Translations under genes and position numbers: made by a program
Notes under the pieces: model-generated
Seen by the model: only the letters and a program-made list of their open reading frames with translations
Databases searched by the model: none
Told to the model about the DNA's origin: nothing
In this document: positions 42,582 through 52,037 of the stretch, in pieces
Layout of the letters: every line of letters begins with the position of its first letter
How positions within the stretch are numbered: position 1 is the first letter of the stretch
Assembly (NCBI GenBank): GCA_958428235.1
Contig: CAUAFG010000005.1
Location: forward strand, 1-64,000
DNA length: 64,000 nt
Origin: Faeciplasma sp900553675
GTDB lineage: Bacteria > Bacillota > Clostridia > Oscillospirales > Ruminococcaceae
Reading direction: 5' to 3'

Positions 42582-45287
42582 TTACTTGTTCTTTCTTGTT
42601 CTCTTTGTGTAAAGCTGCTTGCTTGCGTCAGCGTCCGCGCTTACAACGTCGCTGTCAACAAAGGGAAGCTTCTTGTCAACAAAGTGCTTGCCATAGTAGG
42701 CGTTGAGATACATCTGCTTGATCTCGCTCATAAGAGGATATCTGGGGTTAGCACCGGTGCACTGGTCGTCAAACGCCTGCTCAACCATATCGTCGAGTCT
42801 GTCAAGGAAGTTCATTTCGTCGATTCCGTAGTCGCGGATGGTGGGCTTGATTCCTACTCTTGCCTTAAGGTCGTTTATAGCCTTGATAAGGCTTTCAAGC
42901 TTCTCTTCGTCGGTGGTTCCGGGAAGACCCAGAGCGTCGGCAACCTCGGCGTATCTTGCCAAGGTGTGAGGATGATCGTACTGCGAGAAGGTGCCCATCT
43001 TCTGGGGAGCTTCAGCCGCGTTGAATCTCAAAACTTCTTCAATCATCAAAGCGTTTGCAATGCCGTGCGCAATGTGATGGAACGCGCCCAGCTTGTGAGC
43101 CATCGAGTGGCATACTCCCAAGAACGCATTTGCAAACGCCATACCTGCCATGGTTGCGGCATTTGCCATCTTCTCACGAGCTACAATATCTGTCTGACCG
43201 TTGTCGTAAGCGTCGGGCAGGTACTTAAAGATTGTCTTTAATGCCTGAATTGCAAGACCGTCGGTGTAATCGGTAGCCATGATAGAAGCGTAAGCCTCTA
43301 AAGCATGGGTTACAGCGTCGATACCCGAAGCGGCAGTCAAGCCCTTGGGTGCGGACATGTGGAAGTCGGTGTCGATAATAGCCATGTTGGGCAGCAGCTG
43401 ATAGTCAGCCAAAGGATACTTGATTCCGGACTTCTCATCGGTGATAACGGCAAACGGAGTAACCTCAGAGCCGGTACCTGCGGAGGTGGGAACCGCAATG
43501 AAGTAAGCCTTTTCGCCCATCTTCGGGAAGGTGTAAACCCTCTTGCGGATGTCCATAAAGCGCATTGCCATATCCATAAAGTCAGCCTCGGGATGCTCGT
43601 AAAGAACCCACATGATCTTTGCAGCGTCCATAGCGGAACCGCCGCCTAAAGCTATAATGCAGTCGGGCTGGAAGGAACGCATCTGCTCTGCGCCTGCCTT
43701 TGCAGAAGCAAGGGTCGGGTCGGGAGCAACGTCGAAGAAGGTGGTATGAGCGATTCCAAGCTCGTCGAGCTTATCAGAAATCGGCTTGGAATAGCCGTTG
43801 TGATAAAGGAAGCTGTCGGTAACAATGAAGCAGCGCTTTTTGTTCATAACTGCCTTAAGCTCGTTCAGGGCAACAGGCAAGCAGCCCTTCTTGATGTATA
43901 CCTTTTCGGGTGCGCGGAACCAAAGCATATTCTCTCTCCTCTCGGCGACTGTTTTGATGTTGATAAGGTGCTTAACGCCGACGTTCTCGGAAACGGAGTT
44001 GCCGCCCCACGAGCCGCAGCCCAGAGTGAGCGAGGGCAAAAGCTTAAAGTTGTAAAGATCTCCTATACCACCCTGAGAGGAAGGAGTGTTAACCAGCACA
44101 CGGCAGGTCTTCATTCTTGCGCTGAATTCGTCGAGCTTATCCTGCGCGGTTAAAGGATTGAGATAGATGGAAGATGTATGACCGTAGCCGCCGTCGGCAA
44201 CAAGCTGTTCAGCCTTGGCTAAAGCGTCCGCAAAGTCCTTTGCGCGATACATTGCAAGTACCGGAGAAAGCTTTTCATGAGCGAACTCCTCGCTTAAATC
44301 AACCGATTCAACCTCGCCTATAAGAATCTTAGTGCCTTCGGGAACCTCAACTCCGGAAAGCGAAGCAATCTTAGCTGCGGGCTGACCAACGATCTTAGCA
44401 TTCAGCGAGCCGTTGATGATGATGGTGTGGCGAACCTTATCCAGCTCGTCGGGCTTTAAGAAGTAGCAGCCTCTGTAGGCAAATTCACGTCTTACAGCGG
44501 CGTAAACACTGTCCATAACGATAACCGACTGCTCCGAAGCGCAGATCATACCATTATCAAAGGTCTTGGAGTGGATAATGGAGTTAACAGCCAAGGTAAC
44601 ATCCGCTGTATCATCAATAATAGCAGGAGTGTTGCCCGCGCCAACGCCGAGTGCCGGCTTTCCGCTTGAGTAGGCTGCCTTAACCATTCCGGGACCGCCG
44701 GTTGCAAGGATGATGTCAGCTTCCTTCATCAGAAGATTGGTCATATCCAGAGAAGGAATGTCAATCCACTCGATGATGCCCTCGGGTGCGCCCGCCTTTA
44801 CTGCGGCTTCAAGAACAACACGTGCCGCCTCGATGGTGGACTTCTTAGCTCTGGGGTGGGGGCTGATGATGATGGCGTTGCGGGTTTTAAGTGCGATAAG
44901 GGTCTTGAAAATTGCAGTCGAGGTGGGGTTGGTGGTGGGTATAACCGCCGCGATAACTCCTATAGGCTCGGCAATCTTCTTGATACCGTATGCCTTGTCT
45001 TCCTCGATTACGCCGCAGGTCTTGGTGTCCTTATAGGCGTTGTAGATGTACTCGGCGGCGTAGTTATTCTTGATAACCTTGTCCTCGACGACGCCCATGC
45101 CGGTTTCCTCTACTGCCATCTTTGCCAGCGGGATCCTTGCCTTGTTGGCTGCGCTTGCTGCTGCCAAGAAGATCTTATCGACCTCTTCCTGAGTGAATTT
45201 TGCGAACTTGCGCTGAGCCGCGCGAACCGAGGCAATAACCTCTTCAAGACGCTCAACGCTGTCCACAATCTTGCGTTCGTTGTTCAT
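42582..45287 (-). CDS. adhE: Bifunctional aldehyde-alcohol dehydrogenase
   Basis: A 901-residue fusion enzyme making ethanol from acetyl-CoA. The N-terminal CoA-acylating aldehyde dehydrogenase (about 1-440) has the catalytic Cys in NGMICASEQS near 248. The C-terminal iron alcohol dehydrogenase (about 455-870) has GGGSAMDAAK and metal ligands in CHSMAHKLGAFHHIAHG. It forms helical spirosomes in this family. NADH is used in both steps. It lies 33 bp after rex, so the repressor and its classic target share an operon. Confidence 0.97.
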   Translation of the reverse strand: MNNERKIVDSVERLEEVIASVRAAQRKFAKFTQEEVDKIFLAAASAANKARIPLAKMAVEETGMGVVEDKVIKNNYAAEYIYNAYKDTKTCGVIEEDKAYGIKKIAEPIGVIAAVIPTTNPTSTAIFKTLIALKTRNAIIISPHPRAKKSTIEAARVVLEAAVKAGAPEGIIEWIDIPSLDMTNLLMKEADIILATGGPGMVKAAYSSGKPALGVGAGNTPAIIDDTADVTLAVNSIIHSKTFDNGMICASEQSVIVMDSVYAAVRREFAYRGCYFLKPDELDKVRHTIIINGSLNAKIVGQPAAKIASLSGVEVPEGTKILIGEVESVDLSEEFAHEKLSPVLAMYRAKDFADALAKAEQLVADGGYGHTSSIYLNPLTAQDKLDEFSARMKTCRVLVNTPSSQGGIGDLYNFKLLPSLTLGCGSWGGNSVSENVGVKHLINIKTVAERRENMLWFRAPEKVYIKKGCLPVALNELKAVMNKKRCFIVTDSFLYHNGYSKPISDKLDELGIAHTTFFDVAPDPTLASAKAGAEQMRSFQPDCIIALGGGSAMDAAKIMWVLYEHPEADFMDMAMRFMDIRKRVYTFPKMGEKAYFIAVPTSAGTGSEVTPFAVITDEKSGIKYPLADYQLLPNMAIIDTDFHMSAPKGLTAASGIDAVTHALEAYASIMATDYTDGLAIQALKTIFKYLPDAYDNGQTDIVAREKMANAATMAGMAFANAFLGVCHSMAHKLGAFHHIAHGIANALMIEEVLRFNAAEAPQKMGTFSQYDHPHTLARYAEVADALGLPGTTDEEKLESLIKAINDLKARVGIKPTIRDYGIDEMNFLDRLDDMVEQAFDDQCTGANPRYPLMSEIKQMYLNAYYGKHFVDKKLPFVDSDVVSADADASKQLYTKRTRKNK

Positions 45288-45320
45288 ATGTTGACCATTC
45301 CTTTCTTTGTGTAGGATTAA

Positions 45321-45929
45321 TTAACACTGGTTATATAAGTGTGCCAGAGAAAGCGCTAAATTCTCCTCTTTTAATGCGATATTCTTAGGTACACTCAATG
45401 CTAAAGGAGCAAAGCTCCATATTGCCGTTATTCCGTTTTTTACCATCAGGTCGGCGACCGACTGTGCCGCGTCCCTCGGTACGGTTATAATGCCTATTTT
45501 CGCGTCTTCCATCCGGCAGATAAGCGAAAAATCGTCCATCGGGTAAATAGGCTTGCCGGTTGGGGATTCCTCCCTCGAGCGAACGTTTATATCAAACGCC
45601 GCCGCAATTTCAATGCCGTATTCGTTAAAGCCGCCGTAGTCTAAAAGCGCCCTGCCCAGCTTTCCTGCGCCGACGATTACCGCCTTGCAGCCGCCCCGAC
45701 TTCCGAGCTGCGCCTGAATGCTTAAAATAAGCTCAGATGTGACATATCCGATTCGGGGTCTGCCCTCGCCGCTGACCGAAGCCAAGTCTTTTCTAACCTG
45801 AACCTCGCCCAGGCCAAGAGCCTTTGCAACCGAGGTTGCCGAAACGGTTTTCATATCGCCCTCAACCGATTTAAGGTATTCGAGATAATTAGGAAGCCTA
45901 CCCAAAGTAGCCTTTGAAACACCGCTCAC
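45321..45929 (-). CDS. rex: Redox-sensing repressor Rex
   Basis: About 202 residues from GTG 45929, with AGGGTGGGG six bases upstream; another GTG at 45941 lies too close to that site. A winged helix N-terminal domain (ATLGRLPNYLEYLKSV, VRKDLASVSGEGR) is followed by a Rossmann domain (VIVGAGKLGRALL near 90) and a domain-swap C-terminal helix. Rex leaves DNA when NADH is high, allowing fermentative genes such as adhE to be expressed. Confidence 0.95.
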   Translation of the reverse strand: MSGVSKATLGRLPNYLEYLKSVEGDMKTVSATSVAKALGLGEVQVRKDLASVSGEGRPRIGYVTSELILSIQAQLGSRGGCKAVIVGAGKLGRALLDYGGFNEYGIEIAAAFDINVRSREESPTGKPIYPMDDFSLICRMEDAKIGIITVPRDAAQSVADLMVKNGITAIWSFAPLALSVPKNIALKEENLALSLAHLYNQC

Positions 45930-46070
45930 AGCAATCCCCACCCTTCGCTTTTTTACAGATATACAATACCATATTTCAGCGCAAATTGCAATAGTTTTTT
46001 TAATATTCTACAAATCAGTACTATATATATCGATATGCATAGTAGCTATTGAGCATATTCCACAAAAACG

Positions 46071-46113
46071 TAAAAAGCAGACCCCCGATATCATATGTCG
46101 TGAGCCTGCTTTT
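46071..46113 (-). terminator. Terminator of the GH43 gene
   Basis: AAAAGCAG pairs with CTGCTTTTT across a 25-nt loop that can itself pair partly. On the minus strand it ends in CTGCTTTTTA, about 20 bp after the GH43 stop. Confidence 0.65.
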
Positions 46114-46132
46114 GAATCTGTTTTATGCGATA

Positions 46133-47647
46133 TCAGTCCTCATAGACAAAGTGCGTAAACTCAGTCTTTCCGCCGGTCTTAACGGTGGAATAAGCACACA
46201 GTCCAACTCTTACACCGACGAAATGCCGCAAATCAAACTGCGGGTGAACGTCAATTCCAAGCTTGCGCCACTCCCCGCCGTCGAGATAATAGAACTCCTC
46301 GCAGCTGTCGCCAAGGCTGAATTTCGCTTCTGCCTTGACCGTTGCCTTGCCGTCGGGAAGCTCTACCCGCGCATACTCGCGTTCCTCGGCATTTTCGCCT
46401 CTTGATTCAGCTTTTGCACGCATTACAAGATAGGTTTTGCCGTCCTCCTTGGCAACTCCGATAAAGCCGTAAATCGCCTGAAGCATAATAAGACCCGCAA
46501 AGTCGCCGTCGTTGAGCTGCGAGCCGTCCACCGTCACATACACGCTTGTTTTGGGATATTTAGTCCTCTGGGTAAGCGTATTTCGGGCGAACTCCGCACT
46601 CTTTGCAAGCTTTTCGGTTACAAGCGTGAACCTTCCGTTTCCTGCCATCCAGTAATCATTCTTGGGGTTGTGGTTGAACTCCCAAACATCGTCAAGCTTG
46701 ACCTTTCCGTCCGAATCTGAAGCGTAATTGAAATCGTCCGACTTGAACAGCTTATCATAAACATATTCCGGATGGGTGGACTTTGCTTCGATATCGATAG
46801 TAGGCGTATCGAATACAGGGAAACCGCTGTCATCAAAGTGCATTGGAACAAGATTAGGTATCCTTCCAACAGCTCCGCGGTCGCCGAAAATAACGCCGTA
46901 CCAGTCGCCGTCGGGAGTGTCCACAATGCCGCCCTGAGCCACGCCGGTGGTGTCGGGCAGACGGTATCTTATAACGTCCCCGCCGGTCCAATCTCCGTAT
47001 ATGCTGTCAGCCATGAAAGCTGCTTCAATCCTTATCCATTCCTCCTTGCAGGAGTGGATAAAGAAGGCATAATACTTGCCGTTTATCTTGTAGAGGTGGC
47101 AGCCCTCATAGCCGAGAAATCCGCCTGGTTCGTCCCTGATAACCACCTTGTCGGTGCCTTCAACAGTTCCCGAAAGGTCGGGCTTAAGCTGAGCAACGTG
47201 AATCTCGCGGTTGCCGTACATTATGTACACCTTGCCGTCGTCGTCAAAAAGCACCGAGCAGTCGTGATAGAAGCCCTCGATATAGCTCTTTTTCCAAGGT
47301 CCTTCGGGGTTTTCTGCGGTGAAGTGATAGGTCTTGCGGGTGTCGTTGGCAATGAAAATCACATGGAAAACTCCGTCGTGATACCGCAGACACGGCGCCC
47401 ACATTCCGTTGGCGTAGGCGTGGTTTTCACCGTCGAGGTTTTCTCTGGGTGTGTCCTCCAAAGTCTCATAAACATGCGAGCAGAACTCCCAGTTTATAAG
47501 GTCATATGAGCGAAGAAGCGCGCCTCCTGGCATGTAGTACATAGTCGTTGAGCACATATAGTAGGTGTCCCCCACGCGGATAACGTCGGGATCTGGAAAA
47601 TCTCCCATCATTAAAGGGTTTTTGCCCTTGATTATTTCATTTTGCAT
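46133..47647 (-). CDS. Glycoside hydrolase family 43
   Basis: 504 residues from ATG 47647 (MQNEIIKGKNPL). A five-bladed propeller at about 1-300 has the catalytic base Asp in GDFPDPDVIRVGDTYYM, a pKa-modulating Asp in HDCSVLFDDDG, and an acid Glu in LGYEGCHLYKINGKYY. A C-terminal beta-sandwich (about 320-504, DFNYASDSDGKVKLDDVWEFNHNP) is of the GH43 C2 type. It probably cleaves xylo- or arabino-oligosaccharides. It lacks a signal peptide and so acts inside the cell. Confidence 0.9.
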   Translation of the reverse strand: MQNEIIKGKNPLMMGDFPDPDVIRVGDTYYMCSTTMYYMPGGALLRSYDLINWEFCSHVYETLEDTPRENLDGENHAYANGMWAPCLRYHDGVFHVIFIANDTRKTYHFTAENPEGPWKKSYIEGFYHDCSVLFDDDGKVYIMYGNREIHVAQLKPDLSGTVEGTDKVVIRDEPGGFLGYEGCHLYKINGKYYAFFIHSCKEEWIRIEAAFMADSIYGDWTGGDVIRYRLPDTTGVAQGGIVDTPDGDWYGVIFGDRGAVGRIPNLVPMHFDDSGFPVFDTPTIDIEAKSTHPEYVYDKLFKSDDFNYASDSDGKVKLDDVWEFNHNPKNDYWMAGNGRFTLVTEKLAKSAEFARNTLTQRTKYPKTSVYVTVDGSQLNDGDFAGLIMLQAIYGFIGVAKEDGKTYLVMRAKAESRGENAEEREYARVELPDGKATVKAEAKFSLGDSCEEFYYLDGGEWRKLGIDVHPQFDLRHFVGVRVGLCAYSTVKTGGKTEFTHFVYED

Positions 47648-47673
47648 TATTGTCGCCATCCTTTTAAGGTTTT

Positions 47674-47775
47674 ATACTTATTTCCGTCTAAAAGTGTTCC
47701 AAAAACAGGTGCAAAATCCCATCGTATAGCGGTTTTGTGCCTGTTTTTGGTTTCACTTTAGACGGAAATTAGTAT
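47674..47775. repeat. 102-bp near-perfect inverted repeat (MITE-like)
   Basis: Arms of about 45 bp pair almost completely. The left arm begins ATACTTATTTCCGTCTAAA and the right arm ends TTTAGACGGAAATTAGTAT. The inner parts AAAAACAGGTGCAAAAT and GTTTTGTGCCTGTTTTTGG also pair. The terminal AATACTAATTTC is shared with the longer inverted repeat at 56015-56204. No ORF lies inside. It is probably a non-autonomous mobile element or its remnant, placed between GH43 and the cys T-box promoter. Confidence 0.8.
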
Positions 47776-47876
47776 TATACCTTAATAATATATCATCTGC
47801 GGCAGGAAGTCAATCAAATAAACGCATGGAAAGATTGATTTTTTATAATCGCGGATAATTTTTTTGGAATTACCTA

Positions 47877-47905
47877 TTGCAATCTTCACTTTCAGGTGGT
47901 ATACT
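47877..47905 (+). promoter_or_regulatory. Promoter of the cysE-cysS T-box operon
   Basis: TTGCAA (47877-47882) and TATACT (47900-47905) with a 17-bp spacer, just ahead of the T-box stem I. Confidence 0.8.
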
Positions 47906-47914
47906 GCATAGTAT

Positions 47915-48199
47915 AAATAAAGGCGATGAGCGGAAAGAGTAGCGTTTTTAAGCCGAAAAGAGATAAGGGCAGAGTTATTCAGACTATACGGTGGAAGCCC
48001 CAAGGCAGATAAGCGTGAAGTGCGTCCGTTAGCTTGGAAAAGGAAAGCGCATCGGGAATCTCCCGAAGAGTTTTGCGCCGCGTATTTTTCCGCGTGTAAG
48101 CTGCGTTAAAGCCGTTATAAAGCTACAAATCGGAGTGGAACCGCGCTTGTAATGCGCCTCCTTTATGTCGGGACTGCCGGCAAAAGGGGCGTTTTTTTG
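47915..48199 (+). ncRNA. T-box leader (tRNA-Cys sensing)
   Basis: Stem I begins GGCGATGAGCGGAAAGAGTAG, and the T-box TGGAACCGCG lies at 48136-48145. The terminator, GCGCCTCCTTT pairing with AAAAGGGGCG plus seven T, ends near 48198. A TGC triplet at 48021-48023, in TGAAGTGCGTCCG, is the probable specifier (Cys). Uncharged tRNA-Cys would bind and favour the antiterminator, switching on serine acetyltransferase and cysteinyl-tRNA synthetase when cysteine runs short. Confidence 0.95.
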
Positions 48200-48244
48200 T
48201 TTTCTCCGATAAAATCAACAGACTATATTATGAAAGGAATTGAG

Positions 48245-48931
48245 ATGATATTGGATATATCCAAAGTAATAAAAGCCGTAAAAGACGAGGTCGAGCTTGT
48301 AAAGGAGCGCGACCCTGCGGCAAAGAACACGCTTGAAATCCTGCTGACCTATTCGGGACTGCACGCGATACTTATTTACCGCGTTTCCCACAGGCTGTAT
48401 GTTAAAAAGATGTATACCTCGGCAAGGATTCTTTCAACCCTTGCGCGGTTTATGACCGGAATCGAGATTCACCCGGGCGCGCAAATCGGCAAGCGGCTGT
48501 TTATCGACCACGGAACCGGCGTTGTAATAGGCGAAACCACCGTCATCGGTGACAACTGCCTTTTGTATCAGGGCGTTACCCTCGGAGGAACCGGCAAGGA
48601 CAAGGGCAAGCGTCACCCAACGCTGGGCAACAACGTTATGGTGGGCTGCGGAGCAAAAGTCTTGGGACCGTTTCGCATCGGCAACAACGTCAAAATTGCC
48701 GCAAACTCGGTTGTTTTAAACGAGATTCCGGACGACTGCACAGCCGTTGGCGCACCCGCAAGGATCGTCAAGCGCAACGGCGTAAGGGTAACTCAGGATC
48801 TCGACCAGATTCACATACCCGACCCTGTTTCGCAGGAGCTATGCAGACAGCTGGCGAAGATTGAAAATCTCGAAAAGCGTACGCAGGAGCTTGAAAAGGA
48901 GCTGAATGGAGTACCATCAAGCAGAAGCTGA
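48245..48931 (+). CDS. cysE: Serine O-acetyltransferase
   Basis: 228 residues from ATG 48245 (AAAGGA upstream); an upstream ATG at 48152 falls within the T-box terminator and is excluded. The N-terminal helical domain is short. The left-handed beta-helix hexapeptide repeats carry GIEIHPGAQIGKRLFIDHGTG and VTLGGTGKDKGKRHPTLGNN with the catalytic His residues. It makes O-acetylserine, the cysteine precursor. The T-box controls it together with cysS. Confidence 0.95.
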   Translation: MILDISKVIKAVKDEVELVKERDPAAKNTLEILLTYSGLHAILIYRVSHRLYVKKMYTSARILSTLARFMTGIEIHPGAQIGKRLFIDHGTGVVIGETTVIGDNCLLYQGVTLGGTGKDKGKRHPTLGNNVMVGCGAKVLGPFRIGNNVKIAANSVVLNEIPDDCTAVGAPARIVKRNGVRVTQDLDQIHIPDPVSQELCRQLAKIENLEKRTQELEKELNGVPSSRS

Positions 48932-48974
48932 GCTTATAAACGTATCCCGAAAAAATAATTGATATAAAGGAAAG

Positions 48975-50396
48975 ATGAACATGAAATTATACAACACCGC
49001 AACCCGAACCAAAGACGAATTTGTAACCCACACCCCAAAAGTAGTGCAGATGTACACCTGCGGTCCTACCGTGTATCACTTTGCGCACATAGGCAACCTG
49101 CGCTCTTATATCATGGAGGACATTTTAGAAAAGTATCTTGCCTACTCTGGCTACAAGGTAAACCGTGTCATGAACATCACCGACGTGGGACACCTCACCA
49201 GCGACGGCGACACCGGCGAGGACAAAATGCTCAAGGGAGCCAAGCGCGAACACAAGACCGTCATGGAGATAGCTAAATTCTATACCGACTGCTTCTTTGC
49301 CGACTGCCAAAAGCTCAACATCAAAAAGCCCGAAACCGTTGTCCCCGCGACAAGCTATATCGGTGAGTTCATAAGGGTGATAGAGTCGCTTATGGACAAG
49401 GGCTATGCCTACGAAGCCGGCGGAAACGTCTACTTCGACACCTCCAAACTTGAAAAGTACTATGTTTTTAACGACTTCGACGAGGAGGATCTTGCAGTAG
49501 GCGTTCGCGAGGGCGTTGAGGCAGACGACAACAAGCGCAACAAGACCGACTTTGTTCTGTGGTTCACAAAATCAAAGTTCGATTCGCAAGAGCTTAAGTG
49601 GGACTCTCCTTGGGGAGTGGGATACCCCGGCTGGCACATTGAATGCTCCTGCATATCCATGCGCAACAACGGCGAATATTTAGACCTCCACTGCGGAGGA
49701 ATCGACAACGCCTTCCCCCACCACACCAACGAAATAGCACAGTCTGAGGCATATTTAGGTCATTCGTGGTGCAAGCAGTGGTTCCATGTTCATCACCTAA
49801 ACAGCGAAACCGGCAAAATGTCCAAATCCAAGGGTGAATTTCTGACAGTCTCGCTTCTTGAGGAAAAGGGCTACGACCCGATTGTATACCGCTTCTTTTG
49901 CCTGCACTCGCACTACCGCAAAACGCTGGTGTTCTCATATGAAAATCTTGACAACGCCGCCGCCGCATATCAGAAGCTTATTGCAAGGATAGTCCCCCTG
50001 CTTGAAGCCAAGGGAGATGTGAACGAAGCCCGCTTTGCCGAGCTTAAGCGCGGCTTTACCGAGGCTATGGACAACGACCTGAACACATCTCTTGCCATAA
50101 CCGCTCTGTATGACGTTATAAAGTCGGACGCAGACAGCGCCACCAAGCTTGCCCTGATAAAGGACTTCGACACCGTGCTTTCGCTCAATCTTATATCCAA
50201 CGCACAAAAGGCGCAGAAGGCTTCCCCCGCCGAGGATATCGAGCTTCCCGAGGAGGTTAAGGCTCTGCTTGAAGAACGCAAGGCGGCAAGAAAAGAGCGC
50301 AACTTTGCTCTTGCCGACGCACTGCGCGATAAAATCACGGCGTTAGGCTACAGCGTTGAGGAAACAAGGCAGGGAACGGTAGTCAAGAAGCTGTAA
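48975..50396 (+). CDS. cysS: Cysteinyl-tRNA synthetase
   Basis: A 473-residue class I synthetase. The zinc-binding Cys is in YTCGPTVYHFAHIGNLRSY, which also holds the HIGH-equivalent HIGN. Further zinc ligands are in HIECSC and HHTNEIAQ, and the KMSKS motif is in GKMSKSKGEF near 270. The C-terminal DALR-like and anticodon domains are present. ATG 48975 is used; ATG 48981 has better spacing from AAAGGAAAG. It is translated from the T-box transcript after cysE. Confidence 0.96.
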   Translation: MNMKLYNTATRTKDEFVTHTPKVVQMYTCGPTVYHFAHIGNLRSYIMEDILEKYLAYSGYKVNRVMNITDVGHLTSDGDTGEDKMLKGAKREHKTVMEIAKFYTDCFFADCQKLNIKKPETVVPATSYIGEFIRVIESLMDKGYAYEAGGNVYFDTSKLEKYYVFNDFDEEDLAVGVREGVEADDNKRNKTDFVLWFTKSKFDSQELKWDSPWGVGYPGWHIECSCISMRNNGEYLDLHCGGIDNAFPHHTNEIAQSEAYLGHSWCKQWFHVHHLNSETGKMSKSKGEFLTVSLLEEKGYDPIVYRFFCLHSHYRKTLVFSYENLDNAAAAYQKLIARIVPLLEAKGDVNEARFAELKRGFTEAMDNDLNTSLAITALYDVIKSDADSATKLALIKDFDTVLSLNLISNAQKAQKASPAEDIELPEEVKALLEERKAARKERNFALADALRDKITALGYSVEETRQGTVVKKL

Positions 50397-50402
50397 AACG
50401 GC

Positions 50403-50430
50403 TTGACATTGATTTGTATAGTGATATAAT
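50403..50430 (+). promoter_or_regulatory. Promoter upstream of the DUF3267 gene
   Basis: TTGACA (50403-50408) and TATAAT (50425-50430) with a 16-bp spacer. Confidence 0.8.
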
Positions 50431-50490
50431 TTAATGGTATGGTCATATCCCGCTTTACTCTTAATTGACGTATGAAAGGACAGAATAAAA

Positions 50491-51084
50491 ATGAAGCTCC
50501 ATTACATGGGCAAATACTCTGGCGACGAAAACGACATTCCTCACAATGAACACAAGCCGGGGGCTGTTATGTTCCGCGAGCCGGACATGAAAAAGCTGGC
50601 AATACTTATGAACATTGCCGCCTTGGTCATCGCCGTAATCCTGCTGATAATAGTGGGAGCCGTCTATAAAAGCGTAACCGGTGGTGAGGAATCAGGCGGC
50701 AGTATGCAGCTCTGCTTAGCCGCGATATGCGCACTTTTGGCATCCTTCCCGCACGAAATAATCCACGCACTCTGCTTTAAAAACGACGTTTACCTTTTCA
50801 CCAATTTAAAACAGGGTATGCTTTTCGTGGCAGGTCCCGAGGATATGACTAAAACGCGGTTTGTTTTAATGAGCCTTGCACCCAACATCGTGTTCGGATT
50901 TATCCCTCTGATACTCTTTTTCATATTCCCCAAGGCATTATTTTTAGGATATTTCGGCGCGGTATCCATAAGCTGCGGCGCGGCGGATTATCTCAACGTA
51001 ATTAACGCTTTAACCCAGATGCCCAAAGGCTCGCTGACATATCTCTACGGTATGCATTCCTACTGGTACATCCCCGAAAAATAA
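50491..51084 (+). CDS. DUF3267 membrane zincin-like protein
   Basis: 197 residues with about four membrane helices. A zinc protease-like HEIIH motif lies in a hydrophobic setting (FPHEIIHALCFKND near 90), and NVINALTQMPKGS near 170 supplies a probable further ligand region. This fits the DUF3267 family of intramembrane zincins of unknown substrate. It starts a transcript shared with the cyclophilin gene 15 bp downstream. Confidence 0.8.
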   Translation: MKLHYMGKYSGDENDIPHNEHKPGAVMFREPDMKKLAILMNIAALVIAVILLIIVGAVYKSVTGGEESGGSMQLCLAAICALLASFPHEIIHALCFKNDVYLFTNLKQGMLFVAGPEDMTKTRFVLMSLAPNIVFGFIPLILFFIFPKALFLGYFGAVSISCGAADYLNVINALTQMPKGSLTYLYGMHSYWYIPEK

Positions 51085-51099
51085 CGAAAGGACTTTAAA

Positions 51100-51906
51100 A
51101 TGAAAGACAATTCCGATTCCACTTACAATCGCCCCCGAAAGCCGCTTAAAACTTTGATGTCCTCCCCCGCCTTTGCAAAATATCTCGGAATATCGCTTGT
51201 TGCAATATTCGTGATACTTCTGTTTGTGGGCTTTATATGGCTTGCAGGGGCGAAAAAACCGGGCATTCCCAAGGACATTTATTTTTCCCAGCTTGAAACC
51301 CCGAAAGACGATCAGCCGGTGGTGGTTTTCGAAACTAACCTCGGCAAAATAAAGGCGGTTTTATACCCCGACGACGCCCCCAAGTACTGCGAGTACTTTA
51401 CAAACCTTGTAAACTCCGGCTACTACGATGGCACGTCGTTCTGCGCGGTTGTTGACTCTGCCTACGCCCTGGGCGGCACCAAATCCCCCGACCCTAACGC
51501 CACCGAGGTCGAAGGCGCCGACTCCACAGCAATAGAGGCGGAGATATCCAACAACCTCTGGCCCATAAAGGGCGCAATGTGCTCGTTTATCGGCTCAAAG
51601 GGTATATGGCCGCTTGCAAAGAATTACGCCGGCTCAACCTTCCTTTTCGTCAACGATATCGACGACGCTTATATGGACGAAGGCGCGCTTGTCCGCGCAT
51701 ACGGCGAGCAGCTCGGCAAGGTCTACTCGGAAAAGGGAGGCATACCTAACTTCTCCAGAAAATACACCATCTTCGCCCAGATATATTCGGGATGGGATGT
51801 GTTCGACAGCATAATGTCGGCGCAGGTGCTGGAAACCTCTCAGCCGGCAGAGGATATCACCATAGAAAACGCCTATATATCCACCTACGGAGAAGAAAAA
51901 GACTGA
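51100..51906 (+). CDS. Membrane-anchored cyclophilin-type peptidyl-prolyl isomerase
   Basis: 268 residues. A cytoplasmic N-terminal tail is followed by one membrane helix (about 31-50, LGISLVAIFVILLFVGFIWLAG) and a divergent cyclophilin domain (about 70-255: VVFETNLGKIKAVLYPDDAPKYCEYFTNLVNSGYYDGTSF, then FLFVNDIDDAYMDEG). Several canonical active-site residues seem altered, so isomerase activity is not certain. It acts on the outer face of the membrane. It is paired with the DUF3267 zincin and precedes a PrsA-like lipoprotein. Confidence 0.82.
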   Translation: MKDNSDSTYNRPRKPLKTLMSSPAFAKYLGISLVAIFVILLFVGFIWLAGAKKPGIPKDIYFSQLETPKDDQPVVVFETNLGKIKAVLYPDDAPKYCEYFTNLVNSGYYDGTSFCAVVDSAYALGGTKSPDPNATEVEGADSTAIEAEISNNLWPIKGAMCSFIGSKGIWPLAKNYAGSTFLFVNDIDDAYMDEGALVRAYGEQLGKVYSEKGGIPNFSRKYTIFAQIYSGWDVFDSIMSAQVLETSQPAEDITIENAYISTYGEEKD

Positions 51907-51934
51907 GTAATTCCAAAAACATCTTGAAAAACAG

Positions 51935-51963
51935 TAGACAAACCGCAAAAAATGTAGTATACT
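51935..51963 (+). promoter_or_regulatory. Promoter of the PrsA-like gene
   Basis: TAGACA (51935-51940) and TATACT (51958-51963) with a 17-bp spacer, about 75 bp before the start codon. Confidence 0.65.
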
Positions 51964-52037
51964 ATAGGGTATGCAAATTCATGTGAAGCTTTTTTCTCTA
52001 AAAAGCTTTTTCACAAAAAGGAAAGGATTTTTTAAAG

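Noticed and set aside
48152..48244. N-terminal extension of cysE
   Set aside because: It would translate the T-box antiterminator/terminator; ATG 48245 has the ribosome-binding site.
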